64,000 nucleotides of DNA from Pseudomonas yamanorum (GCF_900105735.1 NZ_LT629793.1:186001-250000); one strand, 5' to 3'; shown: positions 8,290 to 16,615, numbered from the stretch's first letter. The notes: generated from the sequence alone by a model not told the origin. Numbers and translations are program-made.

Positions 8290-8388
8290 ATGGACACAGT
8301 ATCTAGTCGCTGTCCGATCACCGTGAATACGGCAAATCGGGCACCAAACCCAGAAAAAATGACGGGACTCGCCTTTCCGGCCGAGTAA
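8290..8388 (+). CDS. Possible 32-residue leader ORF (first in the mgtA leader)
   Basis: ATG at 8290 to TAA at 8388: begins MDTVSSRCPITVNTANR and ends TGLAFPAE. The ribosome-binding site (AGAAG, three bases from the ATG) is weak. Its last codons overlap the 5' arm of a GGACTCG / CCGAGT-type stem (about 8364-8386). It may be a translated leader or chance; I rate it low because the start signal is poor. Confidence 0.25.
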   Translation: MDTVSSRCPITVNTANRAPNPEKMTGLAFPAE

Positions 8389-8456
8389 GCTGCGCTAGAG
8401 CCTGACGCTCCAACGTAACTGCCTCACCGGATGCCAGTCCGGTCCCGAGGTGTGTT

Positions 8457-8750
8457 ATGACCTTTCAACTGATTGTTTTGCCTGATCTGCGTACGCTGGC
8501 TGCCGCCCTGCGTGCCAAATTGTGCCGCGAGCCCGTAGGCTTTTCCCCTACCCGCAGCACCTTTGTGACCTCATCCCCCCGCGTGTGCCCGACTCCCCGG
8601 GCCCACTGGCGTATCTGCCCCACCACCGGCCATCTGGTCCAGCAATGGGATCACGCCGACCCTCAAGACCCACAGAGACGGAACGTTTCCAGCTTGGTCG
8701 CGCAAGCGAGCCTGATGCTGAGCCTCTACGTGGACGCTCGCACGGCGTAA
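8457..8750 (+). CDS. Hypothetical 97-residue protein in the mgtA leader
   Basis: Begins MTFQLIVLPDLRTLAAALRA, then a Pro/Cys/Arg-rich middle (SPRVCPTPRAHWRICPTTGH) and an Asp/Pro patch (DHADPQDPQ), ending SLYVDARTA. GAGG stands six bases before the ATG. The 5' side is strongly folded (hairpins GAGCctgacGCTC and CCGGATgccAGTCCGG at about 8397-8447). It is either a small real protein cotranscribed with mgtA or a long regulatory leader peptide. No known domain recognised. Confidence 0.5.
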   Translation: MTFQLIVLPDLRTLAAALRAKLCREPVGFSPTRSTFVTSSPRVCPTPRAHWRICPTTGHLVQQWDHADPQDPQRRNVSSLVAQASLMLSLYVDARTA

Positions 8751-8807
8751 GCCGGCTGGAAACAGCAACTTTCTGATTATCCGTTAATTATTTAGCTGGA
8801 GTTCTCT

Positions 8808-8846
8808 ATGGACGAAGCCAGTAGTAGCCCGCTGCGCGCTAGTTAA
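8808..8846 (+). CDS. 12-residue MgtL-like leader peptide of mgtA
   Basis: ATG at 8808, product MDEASSSPLRAS, stop at 8844-8846. The site GGAG lies six bases upstream, an excellent initiation signal for so short an ORF. In enterobacteria the mgtL leader starts with acidic and proline residues that destabilise ribosomes when magnesium is low; here Asp2-Glu3 and Pro8 recall that design, though sequence identity is nil. Its last codons and stop lie inside a strong hairpin (8827-8866), so translating ribosomes would melt it. Function inferred, not shown. Confidence 0.5.
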   Translation: MDEASSSPLRAS

Positions 8847-8866
8847 CTAACGCGCTGTTAGCGGGC
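8827..8866 (+). promoter_or_regulatory. Hairpin overlapping the end of the leader peptide
   Basis: GCCCGCT (8827-8833) pairs with AGCGGGC (8860-8866); GCGCG (8834-8838) pairs with CGCGC (8851-8855); the loop holds the palindrome TAGTTAACTA. No U-tract follows, so it is not a simple terminator. A second small stem, TGTCG / CGACA (8966-8984), sits directly against the GGAG site of mgtA. Confidence 0.6.
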
Positions 8867-8996
8867 CTGTAGAAAGTTACCCAACACTTTATTTAAACCG
8901 ATCGCGAAGTCAGCGACTCGGCATGCTTTCGCTCGCCTGTCATCAGGTAAGTACCGGGTATGTTTTGTCGAAAAATTGGCGACAGGAGTACACACA

Positions 8997-11711
8997 ATGA
9001 GCGCAGTAAAAAACCCGAAACTGCACAAGAAAAACGGCACGGACACCGACACCAAACTGTCGATGCGTGCCGCCCGCGAAGCCCAGAACGGCCTCTCGGC
9101 AACCCTCGCCAATGTCCGGGCAACCAAGGATGGCCTGACCGAACTGGATGCCTCTGCTCGCCTGCAACGTGAAGGCTACAACGAGGTGGCTCACGACAAG
9201 CCGCCTCACGCCATCGTGCAATTCCTCCAGGCCCTGAACAACCCGTTCATCTATGTGCTGCTGACCCTGGGCGCCATCAGCTTCGTCACTGACTACTGGC
9301 TGCCACTGCAGGCCGGTGAAGAAGCCGATCTGACCAAGGTCATCATTATCATGACCATGGTCATGCTCAGCAGCCTGCTGCGGTTCTGGCAGGAACACCG
9401 TTCGGCCAAGTCCGCCGAAGCCTTGAAGGCCATGGTGCGCACCACCGCCACAGTGCTGCGCCGTGAGCAAGTGGGCTCCAAGCCAACCCTGCGGGAAGTG
9501 CCGATGCGCGACCTGGTGGCTGGCGATATCGTGCAACTGTCTGCCGGCGACATGATCCCGGCCGACATCCGCCTGATCGAGTCCCGTGACCTGTTCATCA
9601 GCCAGGCCGTGCTCACCGGCGAAGCCTTGCCGGTGGAGAAGTACGACACCCTCGGGGACGTCACGCAAAAATCCGCTACTTCCACAGCCGCCGACCAAGG
9701 CAACCTGCTGGACCTGCCGAACATTTGCTTCATGGGCACCAACGTCGTCAGTGGCCGGGCGCAAGCCGTGGTGGTTGCCACCGGCCCGCGCACCTACTTT
9801 GGCTCCCTGGCCAAAGCGATTGTCGGCTCCCGGGTGCAAACCGCGTTTGACCGCGGGGTGAACAGCGTCAGCTGGCTGCTGATCCGCTTCATGCTGGTGA
9901 TGACGCCGATCGTGTTTTTCCTCAACGGCTTCTCCAAGGGCGACTGGAGCGATGCCTTGCTGTTCGCCCTGGCGGTGGCGGTGGGCCTGACCCCGGAAAT
10001 GCTGCCGATGATCGTCAGCGCCAACCTGGCCAAGGGTGCAACCGCCATGGCCAAGCGCAAGGTGGTGGTCAAGCGCCTCAACGCGATCCAGAACTTCGGT
10101 TCGATGGACGTGTTGTGCACCGACAAGACCGGCACCCTGACCCAGGACAAGATCATCCTCGAGCACCACGTCAACGCCTTCGGCAACCGTGATGATTCGG
10201 TGCTGACCCTGGCCTGGCTGAACAGCCATCACCAAAGCGGCATGAAGAACCTGATGGATCAGGCGGTCGTCCAGTTCTCGGAGCAGAACCCGAAGTTCCA
10301 GATACCGTTCGCCTACAGCAAGGTGGATGAACTGCCGTTCGACTTTATCCGCCGTCGCCTGTCGATAGTGGTCAAGGACGCGCAAAACGATCACCTGCTG
10401 GTGTGCAAGGGCGCGGTCGAGGAGATGCTGAGCATTTCCACCCACGTGATGGAAGGTGACGTTGCCGTCGAGCTGGATGATCGTCGTCGCAACGAGTTGC
10501 TGGCGATTGCCCAGGACTACAACGAAGACGGCTTCCGGGTACTGGTGCTGGCCACCCGCAACATTCCCAAGGCCCTCGCACGCAAGCAGTACACCACGGC
10601 CGATGAGCGCAACTTGGTGATCCGTGGTTTCCTGACCTTCCTTGATCCACCAAAGGAAACCGCAGGCCCGGCGATTGCTGCCCTGCGCGAGATCGGCGTA
10701 GCGGTCAAAGTGCTGACCGGCGACAACGCCATCGTCACCAGCAAGATCTGCCGTCAGGTCGGCCTGGAGCCTGGCGTACCGTTGCTGGGTGTGGAAATCG
10801 AAGCGATGGACGACGCCACCCTCAAACTACGGGTTGAGGAACGCACAGTCTTCGCCAAGCTGACGCCGCTGCAGAAGTCGCGGGTGCTCAAGACCTTGCA
10901 GTCCAACGGCCACACCGTGGGCTTCCTCGGCGACGGCATCAACGATGCACCGGCCCTGCGGGATGCCGACGTGGGTATCTCGGTGGACAGCGCGACGGAC
11001 ATCGCCAAGGAGTCTGCCGACATCATCCTGCTGGAAAAGAGCCTGATGGTGCTGGAAGAAGGCGTGCTGAAAGGCCGCGAGACCTTCGGCAATATCATGA
11101 AGTACCTGAACATGACCGCCAGCTCCAACTTCGGCAACGTGTTCTCGGTGCTGGTGGCCAGTGCGTTCATCCCGTTCCTGCCGATGCTGTCGATCCACCT
11201 GCTGCTGCAGAACCTGATGTACGACATCTCCCAGCTGGCTTTGCCGTGGGACAAGATGGACAAGGAATACTTGGCCAAGCCACGCAAGTGGGACGCGAAA
11301 AACATTGGCCGCTTCATGATCTGGATCGGGCCGACCTCGTCGATCTTCGACATGACCACCTTTGCCCTGATGTGGTACGTGTTCTCGGCCAACAGCGTGG
11401 AAATGCAGACCCTGTTCCAGTCCGGCTGGTTCATCGAGGGGCTGCTCTCGCAGACGTTGGTGGTACACATGCTGCGCACCCGCAAGATCCCGTTCTTCCA
11501 GAGCAACGCCGCATGGCCGGTGATGATGATGACCTGCATCGTGATCGGGCTGGGCATCTACGTACCGTTCTCGCCGCTGGGCGCGATGGTGGGCCTGGAG
11601 CCGCTGCCACTGGCGTACTTCCCATGGCTGGTGGGCACTCTGGTCGCCTACTGCTGCGTGGCTCAACTGATGAAAACCCTCTACATCCGCCGCTTCAAGC
11701 AGTGGTACTGA
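8997..11711 (+). CDS. mgtA: P-type (P3B) magnesium-importing ATPase MgtA
   Basis: 904 residues. Asp376 in CTDKTGTLTQDK is the phosphorylated residue; LTGEALPVEKYD is the actuator-domain TGE loop; TGDNAIVTSKICRQVG and GFLGDGINDAPALRDADVGI belong to the ATP-binding and hinge regions. About ten membrane helices, with FALAVAVGLTPEMLPMIVSA in M4 typical of MgtA/MgtB. It imports Mg2+ with its gradient at the cost of ATP in the inner membrane. ATG 8997 follows GGAG by eight bases. Its leader and PhoP-like box suggest control by low magnesium. Confidence 0.95.
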   Translation: MSAVKNPKLHKKNGTDTDTKLSMRAAREAQNGLSATLANVRATKDGLTELDASARLQREGYNEVAHDKPPHAIVQFLQALNNPFIYVLLTLGAISFVTDYWLPLQAGEEADLTKVIIIMTMVMLSSLLRFWQEHRSAKSAEALKAMVRTTATVLRREQVGSKPTLREVPMRDLVAGDIVQLSAGDMIPADIRLIESRDLFISQAVLTGEALPVEKYDTLGDVTQKSATSTAADQGNLLDLPNICFMGTNVVSGRAQAVVVATGPRTYFGSLAKAIVGSRVQTAFDRGVNSVSWLLIRFMLVMTPIVFFLNGFSKGDWSDALLFALAVAVGLTPEMLPMIVSANLAKGATAMAKRKVVVKRLNAIQNFGSMDVLCTDKTGTLTQDKIILEHHVNAFGNRDDSVLTLAWLNSHHQSGMKNLMDQAVVQFSEQNPKFQIPFAYSKVDELPFDFIRRRLSIVVKDAQNDHLLVCKGAVEEMLSISTHVMEGDVAVELDDRRRNELLAIAQDYNEDGFRVLVLATRNIPKALARKQYTTADERNLVIRGFLTFLDPPKETAGPAIAALREIGVAVKVLTGDNAIVTSKICRQVGLEPGVPLLGVEIEAMDDATLKLRVEERTVFAKLTPLQKSRVLKTLQSNGHTVGFLGDGINDAPALRDADVGISVDSATDIAKESADIILLEKSLMVLEEGVLKGRETFGNIMKYLNMTASSNFGNVFSVLVASAFIPFLPMLSIHLLLQNLMYDISQLALPWDKMDKEYLAKPRKWDAKNIGRFMIWIGPTSSIFDMTTFALMWYVFSANSVEMQTLFQSGWFIEGLLSQTLVVHMLRTRKIPFFQSNAAWPVMMMTCIVIGLGIYVPFSPLGAMVGLEPLPLAYFPWLVGTLVAYCCVAQLMKTLYIRRFKQWY

Positions 11712-11770
11712 TCAACCGCCCCTGAAAACGCTGGCTATCGGTGGATAGCCAGCGTCCGCGGAGACAGACA

Positions 11771-11974
11771 ATGACCCGACTCATCAGCTACCTCGACAAC
11801 GCCGCACGCGCCGTATTGGTATTCGCCCTCGCCCAAGCCGCCAAGACGGTGATGGTGCTGGGCGTGCGGCTCTACGCGCGCAACGTGCTCAGCGCCGTGG
11901 AAATGCGCTTCATGCTGGGTTTCTCCAGCAGCTTGAGCAGCACGTGCATCCGCTTGCTGCGCCCACGTCGATAA
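11771..11974 (+). CDS. Small basic protein downstream of mgtA
   Basis: 67 residues, MTRLISYLDNAARAVLVFAL followed by an amphipathic stretch and a basic end (CIRLLRPRR). GGAG lies seven bases before the ATG, and the gene starts 59 bases after mgtA on the same strand. One hydrophobic helix (about residues 10-32) could associate with the membrane. No known family recognised; its place suggests it is cotranscribed with mgtA. Confidence 0.55.
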   Translation: MTRLISYLDNAARAVLVFALAQAAKTVMVLGVRLYARNVLSAVEMRFMLGFSSSLSSTCIRLLRPRR

Positions 11975-12005
11975 ATGGCAATACGCAATACAAGGAAACA
12001 TCACC

Positions 12006-12353
12006 ATGCGCGTCTTGATCTGTGCAGGTCGTCATTACGCCGATACAAAAATGTCCCGCCAGGTGTTGGACGCCTACCACCGCCTGCGCCCGGTGCAGGT
12101 GTTGATCCACGGCGGCAGTCAGTTCCTGGGCAGCGACGTGGAGGACTGGGCCCGGGAAACGGGGGTGGATGTGGTGCGTTACCCACCCAACTGGCAACGC
12201 CATGGCAAGCAAGCCGAGCGTCACCGCAACCAGTTCATGCTCACGGACAGCCGCCCCGACGTGATCATCGCATTGCCCGGCGGCGACGACACCTTGGAGC
12301 TGGTGAGCCAGGCCAAGGCCAGTGGCATTCATGTGCTGACCGTAGACAGCTGA
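12006..12353 (+). CDS. DUF2493 / YspA-type SLOG-fold protein
   Basis: 115 residues with the SLOG Rossmann-like pattern: MRVLICAGRHY at the start, HGGSQFLGSD in the middle, and IALPGGDDTLELVSQAKASG near the end. Proteins of this superfamily bind nucleotide-related ligands and often act in signalling or defence, but the role of this one is unknown. It follows the small protein by 31 bases and is part of the mgtA-linked gene string. Confidence 0.75.
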   Translation: MRVLICAGRHYADTKMSRQVLDAYHRLRPVQVLIHGGSQFLGSDVEDWARETGVDVVRYPPNWQRHGKQAERHRNQFMLTDSRPDVIIALPGGDDTLELVSQAKASGIHVLTVDS

Positions 12354-12379
12354 ATCAACCTTTATTGGAGCATCCAGAC

Positions 12380-12520
12380 ATGAACGAAGAACCCCGTTGT
12401 AGCGGTACCCAGTTGCACACCTTTTTTTATTTGAATCACGGCGCGTCCCTGCCAAGTCCGGTCGGGACACGCCACCGGCTGTTGATCGAGGTTCACCATG
12501 TACAAGAAGCAAACCCCTGA
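12380..12520 (+). CDS. Putative 46-residue small protein overlapping the next gene
   Basis: MNEEPRCSGTQLHTFFYLNH at the N-terminus, ending HHVQEANP. GGAG is nine bases upstream of ATG 12380. Its last 23 bases overlap the start of the envelope-protein gene in another frame, as in coupled operon genes. Spacing of 26 bases from the SLOG gene also fits. No similarity recognised; it may be a chance ORF. Confidence 0.35.
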   Translation: MNEEPRCSGTQLHTFFYLNHGASLPSPVGTRHRLLIEVHHVQEANP

Positions 12521-13301
12521 CGGTTTCACCAAATACCGCAACCGCAGCACCCACGTAACCTTCCATCCCCTGCCCGCTTCCAAGCGTCGGGCGGTGCGGC
12601 GCAACCTGATTTTTGTCGGCGCGACGCTTGGCGTCGTGCTGGTGCTCAGCCTGATGTCGAATGCCTATGCGGCCGGCGGTTCCTATGTGGTCGACGACGG
12701 CGCAATCAACGCCCCGGGCGAATGCAATGTCGACGCCTGGTTCACCGCCAATCGGCACGACGGCTCTACCCACAGCGAAACCCTTTCGCCCGCTTGCACC
12801 ACCGCCGCCATTCCCTGGCTGCAATGGACCGCCGCCGTGTCCCGGGCCAATCATGATGGCGATGGGGAAACCCAGGTGAATCCGCAACTCAAGGCCCAGT
12901 TATGGACCCGGGAAGACCTGGGCCTGGAACTGGCCGCGTCTGCCGGTGTGCACTACGCATTGAACCGTCAACATTCGTTTGATGGCGCAGATTTGAATGT
13001 GCCATTCACCTGGCAGCCCATGGAAGCCCTGCGGCTGAACTTCAACGCAGGCTGGAGCCACGCCTATAACGACGGCGACCAAACCCATCGACCGACCTGG
13101 GGTACCGGGTTTGAATACAGCGTGATGGACTCGCTGACACTGATCGCCGAACGTTACGGCCAGCAAGGTGGCGACCAGGCGTGGCAGGCAGGGCCGAGGG
13201 TGCATATCGGCAAGAATGTGGATGCTGACCTGGTGGTAGGGCGCAGTTTGATCGGGGGTCAGCATCAATGGCTCACGACGGGGGCCACGTTGCGGTTCTA
13301 A
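12498..13301 (+). CDS. Putative outer-membrane beta-barrel-like envelope protein
   Basis: 267 residues. A basic N-terminus (about 35 residues) precedes a hydrophobic segment, LIFVGATLGVVLVLSLMSNAYA, that could be a signal peptide with cleavage after AYA. The rest alternates polar and hydrophobic residues, with GECNVDAWFT early and a series of strand-like segments ending GATLRF, a terminal Phe typical of outer-membrane barrels. It ends the run of genes after mgtA; a role in the low-magnesium envelope is inferred from position only. Confidence 0.6.
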   Translation: MYKKQTPDGFTKYRNRSTHVTFHPLPASKRRAVRRNLIFVGATLGVVLVLSLMSNAYAAGGSYVVDDGAINAPGECNVDAWFTANRHDGSTHSETLSPACTTAAIPWLQWTAAVSRANHDGDGETQVNPQLKAQLWTREDLGLELAASAGVHYALNRQHSFDGADLNVPFTWQPMEALRLNFNAGWSHAYNDGDQTHRPTWGTGFEYSVMDSLTLIAERYGQQGGDQAWQAGPRVHIGKNVDADLVVGRSLIGGQHQWLTTGATLRF

Positions 13302-13321
13302 TCCGCAGACGATCATCAATC

Positions 13322-13453
13322 TGTGGCGAGGGAGCTTGCTCCCGCTGGGGCGCGAAGCGGCCCTGAAACCTGCGACCGATTTCTATCTGAAAGCACACGG
13401 TCGATTGTTTTGGGTCTGCTGCGCAGCCCAACGGGAGCAGCTCCCTCGCCACA
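13322..13453. repeat. REP doublet (REPIN-like), family B copy 1
   Basis: TGTGGCGAGGGAGCTTGCTC at the left and its near reverse complement (GAGCAGCTCCCTCGCCACA) at the right, with the inner motif CGCGAAGCGGCC / CTGCGCAGCCC. It lies between two convergent genes and could also limit read-through. The same family occurs at 16492-16585. Confidence 0.9.
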
Positions 13454-13479
13454 GGTTTGGTATGACAGTCAATAGTGAT

Positions 13480-14199
13480 TTAAACCTGGCCCTTGGCCTG
13501 CTGCTCCAGATGCACTTGCAACGCAGGATCAATCTTCAGCTGCGCCGCCAGTTCATCCAGGTAGTTGCGCTCCGCGTCCTGCTGGTCATCCACCAGCAGC
13601 ACACTGACCAGGTACACCTCGGATGCCACCGCCGGGTCCCCGGCAAACTCGGCAAAATCCGCCGCATTCAGCGGCTTGGCCACCTCGGTATCCAGCCACG
13701 CCTGCAATTGCGGGTCATCGGTGTGCTTGCCGATCTCGGCCGAGATCATCTGCTGCTCACGCTCATCAATCTCACCATCTGCCTTGGCTGCCGCGATCAA
13801 CGCGCGCAGCACGGCATGGCTGTGTTCTTCGACCTGCGCGCCGGACAGCTGGTCAACCGTTTGCAACGCCTGCTGCGGCGCCGATGCCTGTTGACGCTGC
13901 CAGGCCTGATAGGCCTGGAACGCCATCATGCCCAGGGAAGCCAGCGCCGCGTAGTTGGTGCCGCCGGTGCGCCCTTGCGGCGCCGCACGGGTTCCGCCGA
14001 GCATGCCGCCCAGTCCGCCGAGCAAACCACCGAGGCCGCCACCGCCTGAAGCCGAAGCACCGCCGCTGCCCAGCAAACCGCCCAGCAGCCCGCCCAAACC
14101 ACCCAGCCCGCCTTGAGCCGCCGTTGCGGAGCCGCCCTGCTGGCTCGTTGAGGCTTGGCCCGCTCGCAGCAATTGTTCCAGTAGATCGCCGGTATTCAT
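13480..14199 (-). CDS. YebE-type DUF533 / TerB-like inner-membrane protein
   Basis: 239 residues. The N-terminal half is a glycine/alanine-rich tract (GGLGGLGGLLGGLLGS and similar), followed from about residue 100 by an alpha-helical domain with IAAAKADGEIDEREQQMI, the acidic TerB-like motif of DUF533/YebE. Cellular role unclear; YebE-like genes respond to envelope stress. I place the start at 14199 because MNTGDLLEQLLRAG is the usual family start. Convergent with the envelope gene across a REP doublet. Confidence 0.75.
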   Translation of the reverse strand: MNTGDLLEQLLRAGQASTSQQGGSATAAQGGLGGLGGLLGGLLGSGGASASGGGGLGGLLGGLGGMLGGTRAAPQGRTGGTNYAALASLGMMAFQAYQAWQRQQASAPQQALQTVDQLSGAQVEEHSHAVLRALIAAAKADGEIDEREQQMISAEIGKHTDDPQLQAWLDTEVAKPLNAADFAEFAGDPAVASEVYLVSVLLVDDQQDAERNYLDELAAQLKIDPALQVHLEQQAKGQV

Positions 14200-14323
14200 G
14201 GTGTCACCCTCCCAGGGCGCAGAGTTCCAGATCAACAACAATAGACCCGCTGCGCCAGAACACCATGACCGCCCGGCAGGCACGCTTTATCATGGCGCCA
14301 TCGCACCCGGAGGAAGCCTCGAC

Positions 14324-14851
14324 ATGACCCGTACCGAGCATATCGCCCTGATGGCGACCTACAACCAGTGGATGAACCGCAAGGTGTACGACGCTGCCAA
14401 CGGCCTGAGCGACGAGGACCTGATTGCCGACCGTGGTGCGTTCTTCGGTTCGATCCTTGGCACGCTGAACCACCTCGCCCTGGGTGACCGCGTCTGGCTC
14501 AAGCGTTTCGCCGAGCATCCGGCAGGCTTTGCCGCGCTGGCACCGCTAAGCGCTTTGGCGTTGCCGCCACGCCTGAATCAACTGGCCTTCGCCGATATCC
14601 GTGAACTGTCGGCCCATCGTGCCTGGCTCGACCAGATCATCATCGACTGGGTGCAATCCATCAGCGAGCCGGAGCTGGATCAGCCCCTGCAGTACCACAA
14701 CATGGCGGGCACACCGATGAACAAGAATTTTCATGCACTGCTCGTGCACTTCTTCAATCACCAGACCCACCACCGGGGACAGGTGACAACCCTGCTGACG
14801 CAGGCCGGGCGCGACGTGGGCGACACCGACCTGCTGGCGCTGATGGACTAG
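14324..14851 (+). CDS. DinB family putative metal-binding protein
   Basis: 175 residues forming a four-helix bundle. His50 (TLNHLALGDRVW), His146 and His150 (NHQTHHRGQ) provide the three-histidine metal site of the DinB/YfiT family, whose members include thiol transferases. AGGA precedes ATG 14324 by ten bases. No substrate can be read from the sequence. It diverges from the DUF533 gene and meets the GFA-type gene tail to tail. Confidence 0.78.
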   Translation: MTRTEHIALMATYNQWMNRKVYDAANGLSDEDLIADRGAFFGSILGTLNHLALGDRVWLKRFAEHPAGFAALAPLSALALPPRLNQLAFADIRELSAHRAWLDQIIIDWVQSISEPELDQPLQYHNMAGTPMNKNFHALLVHFFNHQTHHRGQVTTLLTQAGRDVGDTDLLALMD

Positions 14852-14852
14852 T

Positions 14853-15308
14853 TCAACCGCCGCTGTACTCGGCGTACGCCTGTATCAGCGCGGGGAAATT
14901 CTCCCTCTCCGGGAGCTGCGCAAAGCTGTGCTGCGCCGGGGTAGTCGCCCACGGCAGCTTTTCACTGGTCCAGGTTTCAATGAATGGCACATAACCGCTG
15001 GCATCATCCAGCATGGTGGGGCGCAGGTTGATCAGATCTTCCACGCCATTGGGGCGGGAAAACATCCAACTCATGCAGTGGGGGCAGCAGTAGTGGCGGT
15101 CGACGCCATGCAGTCCGCCGATCACCGGGTTGCCCTGGGTGATGGTGAATCCGTGGCTGGGGATCAGCGCGCTCAGCGAGAACGCGCTGGATGACATCTT
15201 CTGGCACCCGGTGCAATGGCACGCCATGGTGATCAGCGGTTTTTCGGTCACGGTAAAACGTACCCGATCACAACGGCAGCCGCCTTCCTGGGACTCTTGA
15301 TGACTCAT
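14853..15308 (-). CDS. GFA-domain protein (glutathione-dependent formaldehyde-activating enzyme fold)
   Basis: 151 residues. Zinc ligands appear in order: GGCRC near residue 10, CHCTGC near 31-36, and CPHC near 80, the pattern of the GFA fold. Members bind zinc; some act on S-hydroxymethyl glutathione, many have no assigned substrate. ATG 15308 has GGAG six bases upstream, better than the ATG four codons earlier. Its end lies one base from the end of the DinB-like gene. Confidence 0.8.
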   Translation of the reverse strand: MSHQESQEGGCRCDRVRFTVTEKPLITMACHCTGCQKMSSSAFSLSALIPSHGFTITQGNPVIGGLHGVDRHYCCPHCMSWMFSRPNGVEDLINLRPTMLDDASGYVPFIETWTSEKLPWATTPAQHSFAQLPERENFPALIQAYAEYSGG

Positions 15309-15518
15309 CTTCCACTCCATTCACATTGTGTGTGTACTTGGAGAGTAAACGAGCAGGCGCGTCACGAACAGCGTTGCCAACCCGCACAAACGAACGCATG
15401 TGACAGCAAACTGTCATAAAAGACAGAGCGGTGAAAACCAGCCAATGGCTGCCCCGCCCTGCCCGCGCGCATCAGCAGATTACCGATGCGACGCATCCCC
15501 CAAGAAGGAGACGCTTAC

Positions 15519-15803
15519 ATGGTCATTCACTTCAAGGTCGCCGGGCATCTTGCCTGCGGTCATCACGGCAACAACCTCCCCTCCAGCACCGAGCTGAAAC
15601 GGGTCAAGTGCCGTACCTGCCGTAACACCGAAGTATTCAAAGAAGCCCGTCGCACCCAACGCAACGCCGCTCGGCGTGCCGCGCGCAAGTCCAAAACCGC
15701 CCATGCCGCCGGTGACTGGCGCAGTGCCTGGACCCAGCGCCTGACCGAACTGCCAGGCCGCCAGCGCCTGCCACGCGGGTTCCACGGCCAGCCATTCGTT
15801 TAG
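15519..15803 (+). CDS. Small basic protein with a zinc-ribbon-like motif
   Basis: 94 residues. Cys/His pairs CGHH and CRTCR near residues 12-35 suggest a single zinc ribbon; the rest is strongly basic (RRTQRNAARRAARKSK), so nucleic-acid binding is plausible. AAGGAG stands eight bases before ATG 15519. No family name recognised. Its stop lies one base from the end of the convergent LysE-type gene. Confidence 0.6.
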   Translation: MVIHFKVAGHLACGHHGNNLPSSTELKRVKCRTCRNTEVFKEARRTQRNAARRAARKSKTAHAAGDWRSAWTQRLTELPGRQRLPRGFHGQPFV

Positions 15804-15804
15804 G

Positions 15805-16440
15805 TTATGCAGCCGGGGCACGACGGTAAGCGGCCAACAGCACGCCCATCGCCATCAACAACCCACCCGCCCCACGGTTGAAGTGCTGCAAGTGTGCGGG
15901 CCGCAGGCGACTAAGCAAGCGTGCCCCGCATACCGCATAGAACATCATGATGCTGACGTTCAGCACGCAGAGTGCGAACAACAGGCACGCGTACTGCGGC
16001 AGTTGTGCTTGGGTGCTGTCGACAAATTGCGGCAGGAATGCCGACATGAACAACAATGCCTTGGGATTGGAAATCGCCACCAGGAAACTGCGGGTGAAAA
16101 TACTCGCCGAGCGGGTGCCGCCGTCCTCACCTTCGCCCACCGACGGCAACGCCGCCTGGGGTGATCGCAACATCTGCCAGCCGATCCAGATGAGGTACGC
16201 CGAACCGATCCATTTCAGTGCCTGAAACAGCCCTTCACTGGCCGCGAGCAGCAAACCCAGGCCACACGCCACCGCCGTCACCAGCAAGGCGTCGGCCACC
16301 ACCGCCCCGGCCATGCCCCAGAACGCCGCCTGCAATCCATGGCGCGATCCATTCTGCAGGGCCAACAGAACCGTCGGGCCGGGAATCGCGATAATCGCGG
16401 CGCTCATCATGACGAACAGAAATAAGGTTGCCAGGGACAT
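15805..16440 (-). CDS. LysE/RhtB family exporter
   Basis: 211 residues with six hydrophobic segments. The start MSLATLFLFVMMSAAIIAIP-GPTVLLALQNGSRHG and the internal ISNPKALLFMSAFLPQFVD are diagnostic of RhtB-type homoserine/threonine exporters. Inner membrane; likely amino acid efflux, substrate unknown. A REP doublet lies just upstream of its start. Second of three LysE-type exporters in this window. Confidence 0.85.
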   Translation of the reverse strand: MSLATLFLFVMMSAAIIAIPGPTVLLALQNGSRHGLQAAFWGMAGAVVADALLVTAVACGLGLLLAASEGLFQALKWIGSAYLIWIGWQMLRSPQAALPSVGEGEDGGTRSASIFTRSFLVAISNPKALLFMSAFLPQFVDSTQAQLPQYACLLFALCVLNVSIMMFYAVCGARLLSRLRPAHLQHFNRGAGGLLMAMGVLLAAYRRAPAA

Positions 16441-16491
16441 GACAGGTTCCTACGGGCTAATCAGCTGCGAATCATCCCAAAATATCTGCTG

Positions 16492-16585
16492 TGTGGCGAG
16501 GGAGCTTGCTCCCCGTTGGGCTGCGCAGAGGCCCCAAAATCCTGGGAGCGCTTCGCACTCCAGCGGGAGCAAGCTCCCTCGCCAC
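16492..16585. repeat. REP doublet (REPIN-like), family B copy 2
   Basis: TGTGGCGAGGGAGCTTGCTC at 16492 and its near reverse complement (GGGAGCAAGCTCCCTCGCCA) ending at 16585, with CTGCGCAGAGG / CGCTTCGCACTC inside. Shorter spacer than the copy at 13322. Confidence 0.9.
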
Positions 16586-16615
16586 CGTTTATGTATTGCT
16601 CAAGCGAGACCCAAT

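Noticed and set aside
8247..8456. Magnesium riboswitch of the M-box (ykoK) or yybP-ykoY type upstream of mgtA
   Set aside because: The leader has strong hairpins but none of the conserved M-box or yybP-ykoY core motifs could be found; leader-ORF control explains the layout better.
13321..16585. CRISPR array suggested by repeated GGGAGCTTGCTCC-type motifs
   Set aside because: Only two separated doublets in inverted orientation; these are REP elements, not regularly spaced direct repeats with spacers.
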